A stretch of 53,789 nucleotides of DNA from CAZCAC01 sp964496575. GTDB taxonomy: Bacteria > Planctomycetota > UBA1135 > GCA-002686595. The DNA lies in the NCBI GenBank assembly GCA_964496575.1, contig CAZCAC010000052.1, positions 1-53,789 of the forward strand. The letters are read 5' to 3'. Numbering within the stretch: the stretch's first letter is position 1; each line of letters starts with the position of its first letter. This document shows, one piece after another, positions 1 through 13,184 of the stretch. Below the pieces are notes generated by a model. The model was not told where the DNA came from and ran no database searches. It saw only the letters and a list, made by a program, of their open reading frames with translations. The translations under genes and the position numbers were made by a program.

Positions 1-5
1 GAATG

Positions 6-38
6 GCAGAAAGATGGAGCGGAGCTCCATCTTTCTGC
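6..38. repeat. Perfect 15-bp hairpin
   Basis: The arms at 6-20 and 24-38 are perfect reverse complements separated by the 3-base loop GGA. It lies about 85 bases beyond the stop of the pduT-like gene on the minus strand. There is no T tract on either side, so it is not a classical intrinsic terminator; it could still end or stabilise the pduST transcript. Confidence 0.7.
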
Positions 39-49
39 AACTCTGGACT

Positions 50-115
50 CTGCGAACTCCACCTCCTCGGCGAGCTCTGCGCTGAAACACCGCGATCTCT
101 GCTCCCTCTGTGCCC
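50..115. repeat. Degenerate intergenic CTCTG-type repeat
   Basis: This non-coding tail resembles the right part of the repeat at 23758-23884. Both contain CGGCGAGCTCTGCG, a GTGAAAC/CTGAAAC block, an ACCGCG block and CTCTGCTCCCTCTG. It belongs to the same loose family of purine/pyrimidine-biased intergenic repeats as the element at 42809-42997. No gene is evident in bases 1-122. Confidence 0.5.
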
Positions 116-122
116 GACGTTC

Positions 123-686
123 CTAGATCAGATCTCCGTACAGCTCCGGCTCCGGCCGCGGAATCACCACCCGACTCACCAGCAGCCCGCGCTTGGCGAT
201 CTCCCGCGCGCCCGCCTCGATCCCCGCCTCGACGTCGGCGACCTCGCCACTCAGGAGCAGGAAGCCTTTCCCGCCGATCGCCATCGCGACGTGGATGCGG
301 AACAAGGTCACCGCGGCGGCCTTCACCGCGGCGTCCGCCGCCTCGATGATCGCCGTCACCGAGAAGGCCTCCAGCACGCCCAGCGCGTCCTTCTGGTCGT
401 CGGTCAGCTCGACGCTCCCGCTGATGGCGGGGAACAGCCGTCTGTCTACGTTCGGGATCACCAGCTCGTCGATCAGCGCCTCGGCGCTCACCTCACGGCC
501 GGCGTTGACGCTCGACTGCACGTCGGCGGTGTCGCCGCCGATCATCACCAGGTACTTGCCCGAGCAGATCGTGCGGGCGACGAGCAGCTCGACGTCCGCC
601 GCCTTCAGCATCGCGTCCTGCACGCGCAGGGCGACCCCGATCGAGGAGAGCTCCAGCATGCCCAGGGCGGTCATCGAGTCCTTCAT
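123..686 (-). CDS. pduT: PduT-like tandem-domain BMC shell protein
   Basis: The 187-residue protein has two consecutive BMC domains (about 6-95 and 98-185), the size and layout of PduT. PduT forms trimers in the shell of bacterial microcompartments and carries a [4Fe-4S] cluster at its central pore. The ligand region is preserved: TICSGKYLVMIGGD contains Cys41, matching the TICPGK stretch of Salmonella PduT, and the C-terminal LLVSRVVIPRPEPEL also matches. It lies 10 bases after the pduS-like gene on the same strand, so the two are almost certainly one operon. Family knowledge suggests that PduS passes electrons to PduT to move reducing power across the shell. Remaining shell and enzyme genes are not seen and may lie left of the window. 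Confidence 0.92.
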   Translation of the reverse strand: MKDSMTALGMLELSSIGVALRVQDAMLKAADVELLVARTICSGKYLVMIGGDTADVQSSVNAGREVSAEALIDELVIPNVDRRLFPAISGSVELTDDQKDALGVLEAFSVTAIIEAADAAVKAAAVTLFRIHVAMAIGGKGFLLLSGEVADVEAGIEAGAREIAKRGLLVSRVVIPRPEPELYGDLI

Positions 687-696
687 CGCCGTCTCC

Positions 697-2016
697 TCAT
701 CTGCCGGTTTGCAGGACGATGTCGTCGTCCACCGAGACCACCGTGCCGTTCATCGAGGCGTGAATCGCCACGCCCAGGGCTCCCTCGGGAGCGGCGCCGA
801 TCATCGTCCCGGCGTCGACCGTCTCGCCGGGGCCGACCGTCGGCCTCGCCGGGGCGCCGATGTGCTGCTTCAGCGGGATGCGCAGGCGCGGCGGCCGCCA
901 GTCGACCTCGACCAGCGGGCCGACGTTGCGGAAGCGCGCCAGGCCCAGCTTGTCGATCAAGCTCTTGATCGGGACGTGCCGGTGGTCGCGCATGCTGTGC
1001 GCGGGGAGGTCGGTTCGACCCGCCGCGGGGTGCGAGAGCTGGCGCTCGCGCATCACCTGCTTGTTGTCGCGGCACGCCTCCATCGGGAAGAGATCCTCGG
1101 GGCAGGAGTACAAGGAGCAGAGGTTGCACTCGCAGCAGAACTGGCTGCCGAGGATCGGCGCGTCGCCGAGCATGTTGAAGCCCAGACCGCGCATCGCCAC
1201 GTGCGGCTCCACGGGGTGGCCGAGCAGGTAGCGCGGGCACAGCTCGGTGCAGAAGCTGCACTGGTCGCAGGCAGAGCGTCCGATCCGCGACTTGATCGGC
1301 GGTCCGAGGCCGTACTTGCGGGGGACGACGTGATCGGCGGGGAAGCACAAGAGCGCGCCCGTGGTCCGCGTCACCACCTCGTCGAAGCTCGCCATCGCCT
1401 GGCCCATCATCACCCCGCCGATGAGCACGGCCCCGATCGAGCTGGGCTCGATCCCGAGCGCGGTGAAGACGTCGCCGTAAGATATGCCGATCGGCGCCCG
1501 GACGGTCACCGGCTCCGGCACGTCTCCGGCGATCGAGAGGTACTTGTGGGTCACCGGTGCGTCGCGCCGCACGTTGAGCAGCGTCTCGACGTTCTGGACC
1601 AGGCAACCGACGTCGCGCGGCAGGCCGCCGGGCGGGATGACCCGGCCGGTGGTCTCGGCCACGGTGATGAACTCGTCCCCGGCGGGGTAGAAGTCGCCCA
1701 GCCGGCAGATCTCGATCCCGCGGCTGGCGCAGGGCCCGGTGAGCTCGGTGATCAGCTCCTCGTACTTCTCCTTGATCGCCAGCTGGGCCCGGGAGGCGCC
1801 GACCGCGGCGGCGACCTGGAGCAGCCCGTCGAGCACCTCCTCGCCGTGGTGGTGCAGGATCTCCTTGTCCTTGTGGAGCAGCGGCTCGCACTCGGCGGCG
1901 TTGGCGATGGCGATCTCCACCCGGCTCCCGAGCTTCTCGTAGGTCGGGAATCCGGCTCCGCCGGCACCCACCACCCCGTGGTCCCGGAGCCTCTCGATCG
2001 ACAGCGCGGCAGTCAT
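697..2016 (-). CDS. pduS: PduS-like RnfC-family iron-sulfur flavoprotein
   Basis: The 439-residue protein resembles PduS, a microcompartment flavoprotein related to RnfC/NuoF; in Pdu compartments it reduces cobalamin. The N terminus has the NuoF-type glycine motif VVGAGGAGFPTYEK, followed by the NAAECEPLLHKDKEIL signature. Two Fe-S motifs follow: CDQCSFCTELCP with cysteines 250/253/256/260, and a Cys-rich stretch from 294 (CCECNLCSLYSCP). The C terminus carries a biotinyl/SLBB-like region. No adenosylcobalamin-dependent diol or ethanolamine enzyme is present in the window, so the cobalamin role is not assured; it may serve as a general electron conduit to PduT. The ATG at 2016 is the only start that gives the full N-terminal glycine motif. 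Confidence 0.92.
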   Translation of the reverse strand: MTAALSIERLRDHGVVGAGGAGFPTYEKLGSRVEIAIANAAECEPLLHKDKEILHHHGEEVLDGLLQVAAAVGASRAQLAIKEKYEELITELTGPCASRGIEICRLGDFYPAGDEFITVAETTGRVIPPGGLPRDVGCLVQNVETLLNVRRDAPVTHKYLSIAGDVPEPVTVRAPIGISYGDVFTALGIEPSSIGAVLIGGVMMGQAMASFDEVVTRTTGALLCFPADHVVPRKYGLGPPIKSRIGRSACDQCSFCTELCPRYLLGHPVEPHVAMRGLGFNMLGDAPILGSQFCCECNLCSLYSCPEDLFPMEACRDNKQVMRERQLSHPAAGRTDLPAHSMRDHRHVPIKSLIDKLGLARFRNVGPLVEVDWRPPRLRIPLKQHIGAPARPTVGPGETVDAGTMIGAAPEGALGVAIHASMNGTVVSVDDDIVLQTGR

Positions 2017-2136
2017 GGCGGGGAGGATAGGGCTCCGCCCCCGCGCAAGCGAGGTGGAAATGCCCCGCGCGGGGTGATCCGGCGGGTTCGGGGCCTTTTC
2101 CTCGAAATGGAGGAGCGGGGTGGACGAAGGGGTTTT

Positions 2137-2152
2137 GTAAGTACATACTTAC
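2137..2152. promoter_or_regulatory. Palindromic operator candidate
   Basis: The sequence GTAAGTACATACTTAC is a perfect 7-bp inverted repeat around CA. It sits in the 191-base divergent region between the pduS-like gene and the secreted-protein gene, 56-71 bases upstream of the ATG at 2208. This AT-rich dyad in a GC-rich region looks like a dimeric repressor site. No regulator gene is adjacent, so the protein that binds it is unknown. Confidence 0.5.
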
Positions 2153-2207
2153 CGTATTGACCCGAGGCCTCGAGGGCTCGGGAGATCCCATTCGACGGAG
2201 AACACCG

Positions 2208-2762
2208 ATGAGAACCCCGACCCTGTTCGCCGGAACCGCCCTCGCCGCGTGCCTCGCGCTCGGCCTCGTCTCCGCCTCCCAGGAGGAGACCGCCGACTCC
2301 GCTGCCCCGAAGATCGTCCTGGGGACCTTCGACTCCCGCGCGGTGGCGGTCGCCTACACCCACTCCGAGCGCTTCGCGACGAAGATGAAGGAACTCCACG
2401 CCGCACACCGGCAGGCGAAGGAGACCGGCGACTCCGAGGCGGTGGCCGCGCTGGAGGAGCAGGGGCAGTCGCTGCAGGCGAAGCTCCACCGGCAGGGCTT
2501 CGGCGCCGCGCCGATCCCGGAGATCCTCGCCCTGGTGGAGGAGCAGCTCCCCGCGATCGCCGAGAAGACGGGGGTCGACGTCATCGTCTCCCGCTGGGAC
2601 CTCACCTATCGGAAGGAGGGAGCAGCCTCGATCGACGTGACCGAGTTCATGATCGAGCCTTTCGGTCCCGACGAGAGGGTGTTGAAGATCGTCGAGGAGA
2701 TGAGGAGCATTCCCCCCGTGCCGCTCGACGAGCTCGAGGGACACGACTGCGGGGACCACTGA
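2208..2762 (+). CDS. Secreted OmpH/Skp-like protein
   Basis: The ATG at 2208 is chosen because GGAGAACACCG lies just upstream and it gives a clean signal peptide (MRTPTLFAGTALAACLALGLVSA). The upstream TTG frame has no signal. The mature part begins with a short beta-like strand (IVLGTFDSRAVAVAY) followed by a charged helical stretch (KMKELHAAHRQAKETGDSEA), the general pattern of Skp/OmpH periplasmic chaperones. The protein is 184 residues, similar to that family. Similarity is only by pattern, and the second half (DVIVSRWDLTYRKEG) is not recognised with certainty. It precedes the hydroxylase gene by 96 bases and could be cotranscribed with it. Confidence 0.6.
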   Translation: MRTPTLFAGTALAACLALGLVSASQEETADSAAPKIVLGTFDSRAVAVAYTHSERFATKMKELHAAHRQAKETGDSEAVAALEEQGQSLQAKLHRQGFGAAPIPEILALVEEQLPAIAEKTGVDVIVSRWDLTYRKEGAASIDVTEFMIEPFGPDERVLKIVEEMRSIPPVPLDELEGHDCGDH

Positions 2763-2858
2763 CGCCATCCGAGGCGGATTTCGCCCCGGCACCACTGGGC
2801 AAAAGGCGCGGAGGATCACGTACACTCCGCGCCTTCCTCCCGATCAGGAGCGCCCCCC

Positions 2859-5515
<2,657 letters not shown>

Positions 5516-5519
<4 letters not shown>

Positions 5520-6517
5520 ACGGCCCGATCAACGCCCACACGCACCTCTACAGCGGCCTCGTCCCGCTGGGGATGCCCGCGCCGGAGCCGGCGCCGCGGA
5601 ACTTCCTCGAGATCCTCGAGCGCGTCTGGTGGCGCCTCGACCGCGGGCTCGACGCGGAGATCCTGCGCGCCGCCGCGGAGCTGTACGTCGTCGAGGCGAT
5701 CGAGGCGGGCACGGAGGGGCTGATCGATCATCACGAGTCGCCGACGTTCATCAAGGGCTCGCTCGACCTGCTCGCCGAGGTCTGCCAGCTGCGCGGCATG
5801 CCCGCGGTGCTCTGCTACGGCGCGACCGAGCGCAACGGCGGCCCCGAGGAGGCGCGGTACGGGCTGGAGGAGTGCCGCTACTTCATCGAGTGCAACCGGC
5901 GCTCGCTGGTGCGCGGCGTCGTCGGTCTGCACGCGTGTTTCACCGTCTCTGACCGCACGATTCGTGAGGCAGCGTCGCTGGCCCGTGAGCTCGACACCGT
6001 CCTGCACCTCCACCTGGCGGAGGACTTCGCCGACGTGGAGGATGCGCGCGCCCACGGGCACGCGGGACTCGTCGATCGGCTGGAGGCTCTCGACGCGCTG
6101 GTCGAGGGCTCGATCCTCGCGCACGGCGTCCACCTGACCGAGGACGAGGTGCAGCGGGTCGAGGCGGCGGGTTGCTGGCTGGTGCAGAACCCGCGGTCCA
6201 ATCGAGGGAACGGCGTCGGCTACGCGACGAACCTCGCGGCAAGCGAGCGGGTCGCGCTCGGCACCGACGGCTACCCCGCCGACATGAGTGCGGAGGAGGC
6301 GAGCCTCTTCGCCGAGGCCGCGGCGGCGGGGGACGACATCGAGCGGGTGGCGCGGAGGCTGCCCGCCGGTGAGGAGCTCTTCAGCGCCTGGTTCCCCGGT
6401 GCGCTCGACCACGACGCGCAGCGGGCACGCGCCCGGGCGCTGGAAGAACTGCCGGAGATCCGCGAGCGTGCGGAGGAACAGGCGAAGCGGCTCTGGCGGC
6501 GGATGGCGGAGCTGTGA
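5516..6517 (+). CDS. Short SsnA-like amidohydrolase
   Basis: This 333-residue metal-dependent amidohydrolase has its ligands in order: HTH at the N terminus, HLHLAED, AHGVHL and GTDGYPADMSAEEASL. These match SsnA, which accompanies Se-dependent hydroxylases and in family context acts on ring compounds or their hydrolysis products. It is about 110 residues shorter than usual: it begins almost directly at INAHTHLYSG, so the N-terminal half of the composite beta domain is missing, and the C-terminal part is also reduced. The start is fixed by the ATGA overlap with the hydroxylase gene. No upstream in-frame extension is available, so this looks like a genuine core-only form. Confidence 0.82.
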
Positions 6518-6550
6518 GCGTCCTGGAGCGAGAGGAGTGAACACGAGCCG

Positions 6551-8046
<1,496 letters not shown>

Positions 8047-8050
<4 letters not shown>

Positions 8051-9363
8051 GCCGGACGGTCGATCCCCTGGTCTGCGCCGGGTGCGGCGCGACGGTGCCC
8101 TGGACGGAGCCGTTTCCGTTCCGCTGTCCCGAGGCGCGGCCCGGAGACGACGTCGACCACGTGCTGGGGAGGAGGCGAGCACCCGTCGGGTTCTCCTTTC
8201 CCGCGGGAGACGAACCGCATCCCTTCGTGCGCTTCCGCCGGCTCTCCTACTCGTGGCAGGTCGCCCGGGCGGGGGGGATGGAGGACGCGGAGTACGTCGC
8301 GCTGGTCGAGACCCTCGATGGGAAGATCGCGGCGGTCGATGGCCGTGGCTTCGCGGAGACGCCCTACCTCCGGTGCGACGACGACGAGCTCGGCGTCTGG
8401 ATCAAGGACGAGACCGGCAACGTCGCCGGCTCGCACAAGGGGCGACACCTCTTCGGGATCGCGATCTTCCTGCAGGTCGCCGAGCGGGTGGGGTTGGTCG
8501 ATGGGGCAGGCGCGCGCCGTCCCCTCGCCATCGCCAGCTGTGGCAACGCCGCGCTCGCCGCGGCGGTGATCGCGCGCGCGCTCGCGCGGCACCTCGACGT
8601 CTTCATCCCGACCTGGGCCGATCCCGCCGTCGTCGAGCGGCTGCGCTCCCTCGGCGCGACGCTGGTCGTCTGCGAGCGCCTCGACACCGATCCGCCGGGC
8701 GACCCCTGCTACCTGCGCTTCCTCGAGGCGCTGGGGCGAGGCGCGATTCCCTTCACCTGCCAGGGCAACCAGAACGGCCTGACCATCGACGGCGGTCGAA
8801 CGCTCTGCTGGGAGCTGGTGGAGCAGCACGCCGCGACCGGAGCCCCGCCGCTCGATCGTCTCTTCGTCCAGGTCGGGGGCGGCGCGCTCTGCAGCTCGAC
8901 GATCCAGGGGCTGCGCTGGGCGAATCAGCTCGGCGCCCTGAGCCGGATGCCGAGGATCCACGCCGTCCAGACGCAGAGCAGCCACCCGCTGGATCGCGCC
9001 TTCCGCGCGGTGGTCGAGGCGAGCGCCGGAGATCGATCGGTCGAGGAGACCCTCGCGCACGCGGCGGCTCACCGCTCCCTCTTCATGCAGCCCGCGGACG
9101 AGGAACCGCGCAGCATCGCCACGGGGATCCTCGACGACGAGACCTACGACTGGCTGGAGGTGGTGCGCGGGATGCTCGAGACGGGCGGCTCGCCGATCCT
9201 GGTGGCGGAGGAGACCCTGGCGAGCGCGCGCGAGGCGGGCCGGAGCGCGACCGGGACCCGGGTCGGCGCGACGGGCGCCGCTGGACTGGCGGGGTGGATG
9301 ACGTCGCGCGAGGCGGGGATCGCCGATCCCGTCGAGCAGGTCGCCGTACTGTTCACGGGCTGA
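8047..9363 (+). CDS. Threonine synthase-like PLP enzyme
   Basis: A GTG start overlapping the previous stop gives 438 residues. The N terminus has a small Zn-ribbon-like CAGCG...FRCP segment seen in some threonine synthase homologs. The catalytic lysine is Lys131 in SHKGRH, the substrate loop is ASCGNAALAAAV, and the glycine loop is VGGGALCSS. The long frame that runs upstream of 8047 is only a shadow of the preceding gene. It is the last gene of the xdh operon and converges on the gene at 9418-9924. Two different fold-type II enzymes in one purine-type operon suggest consecutive steps on an amino-acid-like intermediate; the true substrate is unknown. Confidence 0.75.
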
Positions 9364-9417
9364 GTCGAGCGGGGCGGGGCCGGTCGGAGAGGGGACACGA
9401 GACCCGGACGCGGCTCC

Positions 9418-9924
9418 TCACCGCTCCACCGAGGTCATCGCCCACCAGGGACCCTCGCGCCGCCCCGTCACCACGCTCCAGTACCACGAGGACGGGTCGG
9501 TCCAGCTGTTGCCCGCGTCATCGTGGATCCGCTCCCGCACGAGGTACGCCTCCTCTCCCCGGACCGCCCGGAAGACGCTCCAGAGGACGCCGTCGACTTC
9601 GCGCTCCAGCGGGAGGTACTCGATCTCGAACCCGATCGCGCGGTAGCACCGCGCCGCGGAGTGCAGGCGGCGCGTCGGGCGGGGGATCCAGCGGAGTATC
9701 CACTCGCGTTCCCCGTCGCCGAAGCGGGCGATCCGTCCCGGGAAGCGCTCGGTGAAAGGCTGCTCGCGCTCGTCGATCGGTCGCTCGATCAGCGGTCGGC
9801 CGTGGAGCTCGGTGGGCCATCCAGAGAAGCCGTCGGCACCGGCGAACGGCTCCTCCGCTCGCGTGAAGAGCGGCGTCACGGCCGCCAGAGTGCAGGCGAG
9901 GAGAAAACTCAGCGAGCGGCGCAC
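9418..9924 (-). CDS. Small secreted exosortase-cassette protein
   Basis: A GTG at 9924, overlapping the exosortase stop by 16 bases, gives a 168-residue protein with a signal peptide (RRSLSFLLACTLAAV). The frame extends far upstream but that part is antisense-quality sequence. The mature domain contains TRRLHSAARCYRAIGFEIEYLP, reminiscent of the LH-x-P-x-x-C-x-x-x-x-G motif of EpsI-like exosortase-associated proteins. It may therefore assist sorting or processing of the partner protein. Similarity is weak and judged by eye. Confidence 0.6.
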   Translation of the reverse strand: MRRSLSFLLACTLAAVTPLFTRAEEPFAGADGFSGWPTELHGRPLIERPIDEREQPFTERFPGRIARFGDGEREWILRWIPRPTRRLHSAARCYRAIGFEIEYLPLEREVDGVLWSVFRAVRGEEAYLVRERIHDDAGNSWTDPSSWYWSVVTGRREGPWWAMTSVER

Positions 9925-10688
9925 GCGTGCACCTCCTTCCAGCGCCCGAGCAGCGCGACGATCGCCGCGACGCACAACGCAAAGGCGATCCCTCCGACCG
10001 CCTCGTGGAACCAGTCGGGAACGGGAAGCCGGCTCAGCTCGACGTGCACCAGCGCCGCCGAGCGCAGGGCGTTGCCGCCGACGACGATCGCCGTCGCCGC
10101 GCCGGCCCCGGCGAGGGTTCGACCGATCGAAGCGTTCGAGCGCGCGGCGATCCAGGCGACGACCAGGAGCGCGGTCCACCACATCGCGATCCCGCTGCAC
10201 GGAGCGTCGATCGAATAGAGCTCGCCGTCGATCTGCAGGATGGTCCCCGCGCGCCCCGCGGCCAGGCCGCCGGTGCGCAGGAGCGCGGCGGCGATGGTCC
10301 CGCTGGCGACTCGCAGCGGATACCCGGCGATGAGCTCCAGGGCCGGCAGCGTGGGCAAGGAGAGGAGCAGCAGCCCCCCGAACCCCGGCTGCAGCCGGCG
10401 CCCGAAGAGGCGTGGGCTCGCCACCAGCGCGACGGTCACGGCGAGAAGCGTCGTCGCGAGAAGCGGAGGCAAGAACGCGATGGCGGCCGCGAAGGCGAGC
10501 ACCGCCGCCGTCGCGAGGAGCGGCGGCGGCTCGTCTCGGGCGACGGAGCTCCGGCGGATCAGGAGAAAGAGCGCGGCGCCGAGCGGCAAGAGGTGCCGGG
10601 GTTCGGCCACGACGCGATCGACGTACCAACCGAGGAGCGACCACCCCGCCGCGGCGATCGTGAAGAGCGGCCAGGCGCGACGGATCAC
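9909..10688 (-). CDS. Exosortase (PEP-CTERM transpeptidase)
   Basis: The 259-residue polytopic membrane protein carries the three exosortase catalytic residues in order: Cys164 in APCSGI, Arg209 in NALRSA and His228 in FHEAVGG. Exosortases cleave and transfer secreted proteins bearing C-terminal PEP-CTERM-like signals. The GTG start at 10688 overlaps the stop of the upstream VIT/vWA gene, whose C terminus is such a signal, so enzyme and target are translationally coupled. The protein has about eight hydrophobic segments. Its subfamily is uncertain; it resembles dedicated types such as XrtK/XrtN in having a VIT-domain partner. Confidence 0.87.
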   Translation of the reverse strand: MIRRAWPLFTIAAAGWSLLGWYVDRVVAEPRHLLPLGAALFLLIRRSSVARDEPPPLLATAAVLAFAAAIAFLPPLLATTLLAVTVALVASPRLFGRRLQPGFGGLLLLSLPTLPALELIAGYPLRVASGTIAAALLRTGGLAAGRAGTILQIDGELYSIDAPCSGIAMWWTALLVVAWIAARSNASIGRTLAGAGAATAIVVGGNALRSAALVHVELSRLPVPDWFHEAVGGIAFALCVAAIVALLGRWKEVHACAAR

Positions 10689-13108
10689 CGCGGCGCTCCC
10701 CGGGGCCGCCGCCGCCCCGTCCAGGCGAGGGCGACGACCGCCACGGTGAGCAGCACCCAGTACCCCGGCTCGGGTACCGTCGGCACCGCCCCCGGCGGCA
10801 CGTCGGTGTCGAGGCCGGCCGCCTCGTACTGCGACTGGCTCTCCAGCACCACCGCTCCCGACACCGGAGTGACCAGGCGGTAGGCCTCGGCGATCCGCAC
10901 GGCCTCGCCTCGCTGCCGGAAGCGCAGCTCCTCGATTCGGTTCGCCGCCCAGAGCCGGGCGATGTGATCGGAGCCGTGGAAGGCACCCTCGGGCGCCACC
11001 TCGATCGGCTCGATGCGCCGGACGAACCCCTCGGACTCGCGGTGCAGCTCGCGGAAACGCTCGAGCGCCCGATCGCCCTGGAGCGTGGAGAAACGACTCG
11101 CCGGCAGCTCGGACAGCTCCTCGACCAGCACGTTGGCGCCGTCGACCAGCGAGCAGCTGACGATCGCCGGCCCCTCGGGGCGCCGCTCGATCCGCTGCGG
11201 GAGCGGGATCCTGCTGGATACGAACACCGGCTGGATCCCGTGGAGCCAGAGGATCGCGCTGCGCGGCGTCTCCTGGACGAGGTCGCAGGCGTGGCTGAGC
11301 GCCGGGACGTTGTCGATCCCGAAGCGGAAGTCGTGCTCGCGCAGTCGCTCGATCGCCCCGGCCCTTCCCTCGAGCTCGACGGGACCGTTCTCCGCCGCGA
11401 GGACGACGCTCACCGAGAGCCCGGGATCGATCGCCTCGAGGAGCTCGATGCAGCGTTTCCGCTGCGACTCCATCGAGCGCGAGCCGTCGATCACCACGAC
11501 GATCCGCTCCGGCGGGGCTCGCGATTCGCGGACGAGCTCCTGGGCGAAGAGCCGCCCCGGCTGCACGTAGTCCTCCGCCCAGGCGACCGGCAGCGGGCTC
11601 GGACCCGTGCAGCGAATCGTGCGCGGACGGTCGGCCGAGGCGGGCGCGGCGAGCTCGCCCCGCAGGACCCAGGTCCCCGCCGGCGCGCGCTCCACGAGGA
11701 GCTCGGCCCGCGGGTCGACCAGGGAATCGCGCGACTCGAGCCACAGCGAGCACGGCGACCGGACGTCGAAGTTCACCTTCCCCAGCGCCGGCAGCCCGAG
11801 CTCGAGCGTCGTCCCCTCACCGGCGCCGCCCTCGACGCGCAGCGGCAGCGTCATCCCGACGCGGACGCGCATCGTCTCGCCCCGGACGATCGGGAAGCAG
11901 CACAGGAGCACGGCATCCCGGCCGCGCGTCGTGACCAGCACGGGGTCCATGTTCCGCTGCACGACTCCCTGGTAGGCCGTGCTCGTCTGCCCGCGCCCGC
12001 CGAACGCCGCGTCCCGCTCCTCGCCGTCGATCCAGAGCGAGAGCTTCGACACCACTCCCCCCTCCGGCAGGTGCAGTACGCCGCGCGCCTCGCGTTGTCG
12101 CGGGCCGGTGTTCTCGAGCTCGAAGGTCCACTCGAGGTACGCGAGCGCGGCGTGGCCGTCGACGGTGCCGTCGAGGCGCGAGCTCGCCAGCTTGACATCG
12201 TCGAGCGCCGGGCCGATCGTGCTGGTACCCAGGTCGGGATCCCGGTCGGTTTCGAGCTCGCGCTCCCAGCTCCAGTTCGAGGACCTCGACGGACGCAGGA
12301 GGAGCCACCCCCCTCCGCTCTCCTCGGAGGCGTCCCGGCCCGTCACCTCGTAGTGGATCCGCTCGAGATCGGTCCGGGAAACGCCGTGGAGTTCATCGCT
12401 CGTGAACGCCGCGGTCAGGGTCGGGACGCCCGACGACCCTTCACGGCACATCCGGTGCAGCGTCGCCTCGTCCCCGAACTGGCGCAGGAAGCGGGTGGCA
12501 GCGGCTCGCTCCTCGGGATCCGGGCTCAGCGCCTGGCGCACGCCGTGCGTCGTCAGGACCAGCGGGAGTTCCAGGGCGACCACGGCGGCGAGCACGACCG
12601 CCGCCCCGACGAGGAGCCCCGGCCAGACGGGTCGGCCGAGCGCGCTCGCCGATCGGTGCAGCAGCAGGATGAGTGCGCCCGTCCCGAGGAAGACGAAGTA
12701 CGGGGTCAGGGGCAGGAGCCCCAGGCCCGCGATGCCGATCGCGATGATCGCGATCGGCACGAGCGGGAGGAAGACGAGGGAGTAGGCGGCGCTCACCGCG
12801 AGGCTGCCGCCGAGGAGGGCGGACAGCAGGCCGACGCGATTGGCACGCACGCCCTTCTCGAACGCCACCAGCGCGATCAGGCTCGCCAGCGGGACCAGCA
12901 GCACCAGCAGCAGGTGGATCCAGGTGGGGATCGGATTGAACAACTCGGACGCGCACATCCCCGAGGAGAGCTCGACGAGGATAGTCCCGACCGGATACAC
13001 CACGCAGAGGAACCCGAGCAGACACCCCGTCACGGGGCCGGCCGCCTTCGAGGGACGCTCGCCCTCCGGTCCCGCCGCCTCGCGCGTCTCGCTGGATCCC
13101 CGGTCCAT
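10685..13108 (-). CDS. VIT/vWA protein with PEP-CTERM-like sorting signal
   Basis: The ATG at 13108 is preceded by AGGAGGTGACG, a strong ribosome site, and gives 807 residues; the ATG 18 bases upstream would encode its own Shine-Dalgarno. The N terminus has about five membrane segments (residues 30-190). A VIT-like domain follows (ALAYLEWTFELENTGPR...), then a von Willebrand A domain with a MIDAS motif VVVIDGSRSMES. The last 33 residues are VPEP, a hydrophobic helix and an Arg-rich tail (GRRRPRGAPR), a typical exosortase sorting signal. The neighbouring exosortase overlaps it, so it is very likely that enzyme's dedicated substrate. An N-terminal multi-span region plus a sorted C terminus is unusual. 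Confidence 0.82.
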   Translation of the reverse strand: MDRGSSETREAAGPEGERPSKAAGPVTGCLLGFLCVVYPVGTILVELSSGMCASELFNPIPTWIHLLLVLLVPLASLIALVAFEKGVRANRVGLLSALLGGSLAVSAAYSLVFLPLVPIAIIAIGIAGLGLLPLTPYFVFLGTGALILLLHRSASALGRPVWPGLLVGAAVVLAAVVALELPLVLTTHGVRQALSPDPEERAAATRFLRQFGDEATLHRMCREGSSGVPTLTAAFTSDELHGVSRTDLERIHYEVTGRDASEESGGGWLLLRPSRSSNWSWERELETDRDPDLGTSTIGPALDDVKLASSRLDGTVDGHAALAYLEWTFELENTGPRQREARGVLHLPEGGVVSKLSLWIDGEERDAAFGGRGQTSTAYQGVVQRNMDPVLVTTRGRDAVLLCCFPIVRGETMRVRVGMTLPLRVEGGAGEGTTLELGLPALGKVNFDVRSPCSLWLESRDSLVDPRAELLVERAPAGTWVLRGELAAPASADRPRTIRCTGPSPLPVAWAEDYVQPGRLFAQELVRESRAPPERIVVVIDGSRSMESQRKRCIELLEAIDPGLSVSVVLAAENGPVELEGRAGAIERLREHDFRFGIDNVPALSHACDLVQETPRSAILWLHGIQPVFVSSRIPLPQRIERRPEGPAIVSCSLVDGANVLVEELSELPASRFSTLQGDRALERFRELHRESEGFVRRIEPIEVAPEGAFHGSDHIARLWAANRIEELRFRQRGEAVRIAEAYRLVTPVSGAVVLESQSQYEAAGLDTDVPPGAVPTVPEPGYWVLLTVAVVALAWTGRRRPRGAPR

Positions 13109-13129
13109 CGTCACCTCCTGTTCCATCGG

Positions 13130-13184
13130 TACGGTGCCCGGACGGAACCCACCACGTCGAGGCGGGTTCCGTTCGGGCACCGTA
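13130..13184 (-). terminator. Long hairpin after the TIR gene
   Basis: Arms at 13130-13150 and 13164-13184 pair over 21 bp with one non-Watson-Crick position, around a 13-base loop. It begins directly after the stop of the giant TIR-domain gene and ends about 20 bases before the VIT/vWA start. No T tract follows, so it may work as a factor-assisted terminator or an mRNA processing/attenuation hairpin. Confidence 0.6.

Noticed and set aside
193..2160. 655-codon plus-strand frame across pduS/pduT
   Set aside because: Antisense shadow; the minus-strand proteins match PduS and PduT clearly.
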